Shown here piece after piece: positions 56,843 to 64,000 of a DNA stretch of 64,000 bases. Under the pieces are notes generated by a model, which did no database searches, was not told the origin of the DNA, and worked only from the letters and a program-made list of their open reading frames with translations. This DNA is from Siphonodentalium dalli (Eukaryota; Mollusca; Scaphopoda; Gadilida; Siphonodentaliidae), in NCBI GenBank assembly GCA_032622095.1, contig CP136064.1:251908484-251972483 (forward strand), given 5' to 3'. Numbering within the stretch: the first letter of the stretch is position 1; the number at the start of each line of letters is the position of its first letter. The translations under genes were made by a program, and so were the position numbers.

Positions 56843-58589
56843 TATATAATGTTTCCGAATAAGGAATAAGGAACCGGGAATAAGTAGCCGATGTCACCGT
56901 AGTAAAGAACGGTCATGAAACAACAAAACCATCGTTACTTGGAAATGTAGTTTGGGCTAACATTTACATAAATCCTCCACATCATTTATTCGACACACAC
57001 GTCAGATGAAAAACAGACATGAAGTAAACGGCCAAATTGGCCGAAATAAGTACAAGAAAACTAAGATGCATGCATCAGGTCAGCCATGAACTATTTAGCA
57101 TAGAATAATTCAGTTCGGTTGCAGTTTCACAACGTTACAACTGACATACGATTACACAAGACGAACCTTGAATGTGGAACTATGTAAGAGTGAATATTAA
57201 TGTTCTAAATCCCATGTTTCACCTTTAGTGGTAATGGGGTCGTACTTTATTAACACGCAAGTAGTGTAATTAAGTACGGGTAATTAGAAGTAACAAATCG
57301 TTTAGTTTCGTTCGTATCGGCTAAAAGGGGTGAGCAGATTGCTGGTGATGAATGTTCTCGTTAGCTGCCAATATAATGTGCATATTTGCCCCGTTACGTT
57401 TATACAGTCTGTAACATTGGCGGGCCAGAGTGTGTTGATATGTTAATTGTTTGGTTCATTAATAACAGATCAGCAGGGATTTGTCGTGATAACGTATACG
57501 TGGAAATATGCTACCTAAACGGTTAAATTAACGGTTGATCTATTACACCACCGTGTATACTCGGTTTAAATAGGTATATTATATAGGGACGTGTGCTCAA
57601 TTATGGTGCGGACCGATGATCAAAAAAAGAATCAGAGGTAAATGTCGGCGGGCGGGAGGGCCATTTTTTCAATAATTATTAAAGAAATTGAACAGTTGCA
57701 GCAGCAGCAAAAAAAGGGTGTACAATTGGAAAATGATGAGGGGCGGCGTGACGTGTAACTAGGATTGAAATTAGATATGCAATTTGGAGATTATTGGATA
57801 AGGGATGTTATATTAATTATATTAAAGGGACGAGGGGGCTTAGTTGTCGAAAATATTCATATTTGTTCCAAACACCGTAAACAGAAAAATATTAAAACGC
57901 ATACATTTTGGTTCAAATATACGATCACTATCGTGTAAACATCATGCTTACATAAAGACCTACTAAATTTTACCTAAACAAGAGTCTGATTGTGTTATAG
58001 AAGGCAGCACAATGCTACTGGCTAATCACACACAAATGGTATAAACGCTCTTTAGTATTTCCAAATAAGGAATTGAGCAACAAAGAACGCTCTTTATGTT
58101 TACCATCATAATATAAAGAAACACCAAGAAAGTAACTTTTTATGCTTTGTTTACATAACAATCGTCAAATTTACGACAATAACATACTGTTTATGAGATA
58201 TTTCTCATTTGTATATTAACAAAGTATGTCTATATTTGAATATTATTTTCGTTTGTAGCGGTTTTTGACAGGTGGAAATATGTTCACAGGATACCCACCA
58301 ATGCCTTCCGTACCTTTAAGGTATACTGCAACTTTTTTTTCTTGTCAATAGCAGAATGCATAATGCTATTAAAAAGTGACACAAAACACAGAACATTTTT
58401 TTTAATTATAAGTATTGAGCAGTGAGAAATATTTGAGTCGAGGAAACCAGTAACGAAAGGCGATATTAACATGATTTCTGTCAGCGAATAATTGTTTACG
58501 TTCCAATGAATATTAAAATGTACTGAAAACAAACTGCTAATGGGTGACAGACTTTCATAAACACAAATTATATATTAATGGTGTAACGA
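56843..58589. other. No gene seen
   Basis: AT-rich. Two AACGCTCTTTA motifs about 45 bp apart occur at 58046-58100. The 82-codon minus frame at 58284-58532 has no features. Confidence 0.45.
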
Positions 58590-58885
58590 CATATTTCGTT
58601 CTTTATTGTGTAAAAAAATAGGGGATGTGGATGTTTGGATCTCTAGTTTAACGACATTTTTCTGTCTTTGTAGTTTAACGACATTTTTCGGTCTTTAATA
58701 GTTTAATGACATTTTGCGGTCTTTATAATATCTCAAGATATAGGGGGTATTTGGATCTCTAGTTTAACGACATGTTTCGGTCTTTATAGTTTAACGACAT
58801 TCTCGGTCTTTAATATTTCAAGATATAGGGGCCCTTAGTGGGTATTTGGATCTCTAGTTTAACGACATTTTTCGGTCTTTGATAG
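58590..58885 (+). repeat. TTTAACGACATTTTTCGGTC short repeats
   Basis: About seven copies of AGTTTAACGACATTTTTCGG-TCTTT, interspersed with GGATCTCTAG and TCAAGATATAGGGG, in the same orientation. Confidence 0.75.
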
Positions 58886-58944
58886 CAAAATGGAAGAAGT
58901 ACATCTTTGGAAAGATGTGGTGGCCCTAAACAGGAAAGTTCCCT

Positions 58945-59165
58945 AGTAGAAATGAATGATTCCCACGACCATCCTGCAATCATGATTTTAGGTTGCGACT
59001 TGATTCCCATGCGTGCGATATGCTTCCCCATGGTTCCCTTAGGTTGCAGACTTGATTCCCTTGCGTGCGTTAAGCTTCCCCTTGATTCCCTTAGATTGCA
59101 GACATGGTTCCCTTTGATTGCAGACATGATTCCCAGCTTGCAAACATGGTTCCCTTGATTGCAAG
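58945..59165 (+). repeat. GATTCCC / GGTTGCAGAC short repeats
   Basis: Irregular repeats of TTGATTCCC and TTGCAGACATG with TGCGTGCGNTAAGCTTCCC. Long frames on both strands are by-products. Confidence 0.65.
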
Positions 59166-61915
59166 AACAGAATATGATGCTTCCCATGTTTTCCAGTTGT
59201 AATCATGATGATTGCGAAGGTTGCGATGATGGTTGCAAAACGGAAACCATCAGAAATAGTTTAAGTACAGCAATTTCATTCCCAGAAATTTCTAAGTCCA
59301 CATTTTATAGGCTCAGAAATAAACTAAGTCCAACATTTAACTTATTGTCAGTAATTTGTGTGCATTTAGTTTAAAATATATGTTTTTACCATTCATCGGA
59401 AAGGTATTGAATTGAGCATTCCAACAAATGGCATTAAGCAATATTTTGAACTAAATCCCGAAAAAATATATACATGTTTAAGGGCACCAGAAGAGTTCAT
59501 AACATCAAAATTTCACACTAAGAAGAGAGTAAAATAGTCTCAGCTCTTAAAATTACTATTTTCTTAAATTCCTTCCCTATACAATAATAAGGTTCCCTAT
59601 CCAAAAGAATATTGGTGACCTTGAAGTAGGAACCAAATATCTAAAGAATATGCTTCAATATTAAAGCTATACTTCAATGAGCTCAGAAAAATCATTTTGA
59701 ACAACAATCAGATGTAGAAACATGTATATTTATAATAATACATGCATTTATATAAAACAAAAACTTAACTGTGAAGAGTATTTTAATGCCCTTTATAGTC
59801 TCAGCTCACAATCATGTATAATTTTGAAAAAGTTCCATGTCAGATGCAAATTCAATGCATGCACTGCCCCCATTGTTAAGAAACTGATACTTCCTATACA
59901 TGTAATGGCATTTGTCAATGACAAAGTTTCAGGTTTTGAAAAGAGGTGACATATTCTTTTCACCATCTAAATTAAAGGCATGAATCTTCAGTTGCATAAC
60001 TTTAACCTTGGCAGAGTTAATTAAGTTCAGTTATATAGTTTGAGGCCCTTTCTGTAAAGATATTTATTCCTGTTTATATTTGTATTTAAAAATGTCAACT
60101 TATAAAATTATACCATTTTGAATCCCTATGCAAATATAACATCAGTTGATATTTATTATGAAATTAAAGATCAAATCTAACTCAATTAATATGAAAGATA
60201 ATTTGCTTATTAATTTAAATCAAGTCATAAATTTATCTCACTCTCTGAATCAGTGTTTAAATAAAAAAAATTATGTGTACACCTGCTAACATACCAGACA
60301 CCAGTCAGACACAACAAACTCTGAATGGCTCTCATCTCACAGAGATCAAATTTCCTTGAACATTGTATTATGCATCGCATTCTGTGACACATGGATATTA
60401 CCCATATACCGGTAGTGTGCCCTGTCTCGTCTCTTCACTTTTCAAATAATTTGGGGCATCATGCATACAAACAGTGTATTTTGATTCTGTTTTAGGAGTT
60501 AACATTGTGTTTATGGCTATATCTGAGAACATATTTGTATGTGAAAATAGATTATTTCTCATTGTTTTGTATTTTGTGAAGAATTTACAATTTGACTGCA
60601 CATAATGAATAGATCCATGCACACACCTGGATAACTGTGGTATCCTCTGGTAAGTACAAATGTAAATCAATTTTGATTTTTGTTATTGATCTAGTACCAG
60701 TATGATGAAAATTCAACACATGAAATGTACATATGGATAAAAAAGTTTATACTGCATCCATCCTTGCAACCACCTTCAGCAGTCAGATACCAGCCCATGC
60801 ATGCACCCCTATGAATTTAGTTACAGCTGGAAAGCTTAAACAATTCCCAAAACTTAACTCTGTTCCAGATTACATTGAAATGAAACACTATACATACATA
60901 TACGGTATGACTAATTTAATATATTCACCTCAAATATCTCAATTGGCATTATAGCTATAGACAACCCACAATCTGTTTTTTTTTGGAGTCAGAAATACTG
61001 ATGTTGCTAATTCACTATAAATATGTTCTATCAGTTTTTATATCAATCTATGTCAATTATGCTTTTACACAGTAAATTATAATAAATTGATTGATATCTT
61101 TATGAAACACAATGGTATATTTATGTATTCAGAATATACACATTCCCAACAACCCCCCCCCCCCCCAAATCTTCATGCAGTTGACATATTATTTTAAAGT
61201 GGGATTATCATTTGCACTTTATTTATTATGTAAAAAACTCAATTTCATTATTATGACCATGTTGTTTACATTATCCATAGAGCACTTACACATGAATGTA
61301 TTTTTCACACATCCTTGGCTCAAATTCATTAATTTGTTGCAAATATTTTATTGAGTATATAATAGGAGATGGCCACCCCCATAAATGGTTGGATTTAGTG
61401 TGTGTTGTCCATTTAAACTACCAAACACAACATAATTTTCCCCAATTGATAGGCTTTAAAAATTTGTTTGCAGGTTATACCGGTATGTCAACGATTACGG
61501 TCATGTCAGGGTCCACAAAGATTTCAAGAACTATCATTACAAAGATGATGAATGCTCACTGCTATATACAGCAAGAAGGGCTTTGGAAGCTTTGGAAAAG
61601 AGAGAAAAAACATTTTCATGGAAAGAGGCTAGTTTAAGTTGAATACATGTAACTGGAACCACAGTCTTAATGAAAATAATTGAAGCAATTAAATGCATAT
61701 GTACTACCACTGGTAGCTATTTGAATCTCATGAACAATTCAAGCATATGTACACCATAATATACAGCTGTTTATATAGAGAATACCTACAGATTTTGTTT
61801 TAATGCTGAAATATCTCATGAGTGTCTGGAAAGAAATATAACATTTTCAAGAGAGGCAGACACCAATGAGATGTTTTAGGTATTCCAACAAGATACTAGC
61901 TGTAGGCATTATTTT
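59166..61915. other. No gene established
   Basis: AT-rich DNA. The 113-codon frame at 61296-61637 and the 90-codon minus frame at 60398-60670 have no recognisable domain. A run of 14 C lies at 61153-61166. Host exons cannot be excluded but nothing supports them. Confidence 0.4.
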
Positions 61916-62452
61916 TAGCTCAACTTTACTTTGTAAAGTTTGAGCTATTGCCATGTCTTAGTATCTGTCGTCCGTGTGTGCGTGTGTGTGTCCGTGTGCA
62001 TGACTCGATCGTCAACAATTTCCTTTAGCATGGGCTACATTTCGTACCTTGGGTTGGATCATTATGAAATTTGTCATGGCTGTTGACATTGACATGTAGA
62101 TGGGAACGAGTCATTTTGGGGTCATTCGGCAAAAAACCATGGCTGCCAGTGGCCATCTTGGATTTCAAAATTCAATCCATTAACACAGGCTACAGGTCGT
62201 ACTGTTCATCTGATCATCATGAAATTTTTCATAGATGTTAACAATGACATGTAGATGGGAACGAGTCATTTTTGGGTCATTCAGCCAAAAAATATGGCCG
62301 CCAGCAGCAATCTTGTTTACTCTTTGCTGACTAAATCCTTTGGCACAGGTTGGACATTTTAATTAGCACCTTTCCTATATTCCTCCATTTACTGTCAACC
62401 ATTAAATTATTCCCCTACATAAGTTGAGCTACAGTGTCATTGACACTTTCAT
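61916..62452 (-). mobile_element. Pearl-like element, short copy
   Basis: It begins TAGCTCAACTTTACTTTGTA with the hairpin, then has (GTGT)n, two core units (GGGAACGAGTCATTTTGGGG, GGCCATCTTGGAT), and ends AAGTTGAGCTACAGTGTCAT and TGACACTTTC. Inverse of the ends of 48257-52981. Confidence 0.8.
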
Positions 62453-62620
62453 TATTATATGAGCCCTATTAAGGCTCAGTTATTAATTTATGCTTGCACC
62501 GGTAATACTTCAACAAATTGAACCAATGCAGACAGTTACTGATATGGGGAAAAATTTCAATAGCGAAAAATATTATTTACATTTTGGAGTGCAAACTGCC
62601 ATATACATGTAGCTATAAAT

Positions 62621-63814
62621 TAGGCTCCTGCGAATATTTAATACGGTATTCTATTCGAGATTCGATTCGAAAGTCAAATTCGATTCGAGTCGAAATTGCC
62701 AACTTGAAATTTTGAATATACAATGCCGGAAAATTAGGACAAGTACACATGTCGATCTTAGCTGTTTTGTGGCATTTCATTCCCGAAAATTATGTATATA
62801 TTCACATTATAATTCTTATTGTACATAGCCAAGAATTAGCCATGATAGGATGACTAAATACGTCTGTATTCTATAGCTTTAAAATGGTAGCAAAAGCTCG
62901 CAGATTGCCAATGGACCGACGACGCGGTAAATTATAATAGCTATGAGACTCGACAACCGATAGCGTTATCCATCGTCTATCCGATTCCGCGATATGTAAT
63001 ATGGGTGAGAATGTAAACAACACATGTTCCCGGTGTCGAAAAGTGTATTTTGGCACTGTTCTCTTTTGAAGTTGATTTTCAGTTTCGGAGCTTTCTTTTA
63101 CAATGGACAAAATGTCATCCATCATTCATGTTATTTTAAACATGATAAAGCTGCAGACACGCGTGTGATGAATGCAACATGCATGGTGTATAAATCACAA
63201 GCATCTGGGACAATGACCCATCTATGGAATCATCTGTTCAAGAAGCATCAACCAATACATGAAGAGTTTTTGCTAAATTTTGGGGTGAGGGGTGAAACAA
63301 TCCTACATAACACATCACGTATTGAATATATTAACATAAACAACATGCATGTTGCCAATGCGGAATATATCTCCGCACAGAAGAGGCTACACTGCGACTG
63401 TTTTTTGCGTCTTCAAGTTTATAACAACGGGTGTTCCGAATGCCGATTTGCAATTTTGCATGCAAACTGTAGAAATTTTGTGTGATTTTAGTTCCGATAA
63501 TCCGTTTAGTGGTAATATATTAATCGTTGTGATGGCCACATGGACGTTTTAATCTGCTTTGTTTTCTTGACACTTATAAATTGAAGTTAATATTATCTCA
63601 AACAACGGTTTATCGCCACATAAGTTGTGATGGAACTTCATGCATGCAGTTCATAGAACGTTTCACAAATCATCTAATCGTTGAAAAAACATACCTAATT
63701 GAGAATGCAATGCACAGTTATGATTCGATTCGATATTTGATTTGATATTTGATTCGATTCGTGAATTTCATACGATATTCGATTCGATCAAAATATCCAA
63801 TTCGCAGGACCCTA
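62621..63814. mobile_element. Non-autonomous hAT transposon (1,194 bp)
   Basis: Perfect 8-bp target duplication CTATAAAT at 62613-62620 and 63815-63822. Inverted ends TAGGCTCCTGCGAAT and ATTCGCAGGACCCTA. Subterminal ATTCGATTCGA repeats lie on both sides. It contains a BED-finger relic but no transposase. Confidence 0.9.
63024..63485 (+). pseudogene. BED zinc-finger relic of hAT transposase
   Basis: Within the 153-codon frame, residues about 40-80 look like a BED finger, the DNA-binding domain at the N terminus of many hAT transposases: NATCMVYK, then GTMTHLWNHLFKKH. The last two His are in place (H-x4-H), but the second Cys of C-x2-C is Tyr. The rest of the frame does not match the hAT catalytic or dimerisation domains, which are absent from the element. 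Confidence 0.6.
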
Positions 63815-63854
63815 CTATAAATTGAAGCCAATTACATTTTGAGTATTGTTTTAA

Positions 63855-64000
63855 AGGTGGATTATATCTTTGTAAACATGTATTATATAGTTACCGGGGT
63901 ATAAAATATTAGATTTGAATCGAAGCCTCTTGTCCGGAAATGCTTCTATCGATTAATATTAATTTTACTTCGAATATTTCTGTCTAAAAGAGCATGTTTG
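63855..64000 (+). mobile_element. TTAA-MITE family B, copy 3, cut by window end
   Basis: TTAA at 63851-63854 is followed by AGGTGGATTATATCTTTGTA and the same order of blocks as 47994 onward, to the end of the window. Confidence 0.85.

Noticed and set aside
61296-61637. Possible host gene exon
   Set aside because: 113 codons open, but no domain, no splice-site pair and no protein-like conservation that I can judge. Left unassigned.

Overview
The window looks like a transposon graveyard from a marine invertebrate genome, most likely a bivalve mollusc. The reasons are spliceosomal-intron gene structure in a transposon, AT-rich DNA, very many different repeat families, satellite-cored elements that resemble bivalve pearl elements, and element ends such as TCAGGTGAGCTAAAAA that I associate with mollusc intergenic DNA. 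The species is not determined. I see no host gene that I would defend, no rRNA and no CRISPR array. One tRNA-like cloverleaf is present. Nearly every long open frame is transposon coding DNA, or a tandem or inverted repeat that happens to stay open.

The main structure is a set of nested insertions. An old foldback element (FB-A copy 1) begins at 1679 and is interrupted at 2460. Its left arm resumes at 31715, in register with a second copy of the same arm near 37.0 kb. Between the halves is a gag-only LTR retrotransposon (2461-31714) with the target duplication ATAC. Its 3' LTR is itself split: the first part is at 6065-6337 and the last part at 31541-31714. The 25.2 kb between them contains a two-gene PIF/Harbinger transposon (about 7442-11940), several MITEs, a 152-bp tandem repeat, a tRNA-like gene, satellite-type elements (20.2-22.6 kb), and a hairpin-ended element (23.84-30.62 kb). 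That element was hit by a LINE, and the LINE by a 5,054-bp inverted-repeat element (FB-T, 24705-29758) that duplicated TTA. Removing FB-T with one TTA restores the LINE frame.

From 31.7 to 43.9 kb lie FB-A copy 1 (remaining arm, 42-bp minisatellite, truncated opposite arm) and FB-A copy 2 (arm, minisatellite, opposite arm). A 3.0-kb Tc1/mariner-like non-coding transposon is inserted in the minisatellite of copy 2. From 44.1 to 46.1 kb are blocks rich in AAGGTCAAGGTCA and a 120-bp tandem repeat with TGCGCATGCGC sites. At 46.5-53.2 kb are two copies of a TTAA-flanked MITE. The second was invaded by a pearl-like element whose core grew into a roughly 160-bp satellite with a 1,123-bp higher-order repeat.

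At 53.9-56.1 kb is an array of 84-bp C2H2 zinc-finger-derived units in which two or three of the four zinc ligands are lost throughout. It is followed by a 143-bp tandem repeat. The last 8 kb hold short tandem repeats, a short pearl-like copy, a non-autonomous hAT with a perfect 8-bp target duplication and a BED-finger relic, and the start of a third TTAA MITE copy.

The best-preserved coding system is the Harbinger pair: a DDE transposase with its acidic residues intact and its MADF/BESS-type DNA-binding partner. The most unfamiliar items are the FB-T element, whose two arms carry diverged copies of the same unrecognised coding sequence reading outward from the centre, and the decayed zinc-finger satellite.
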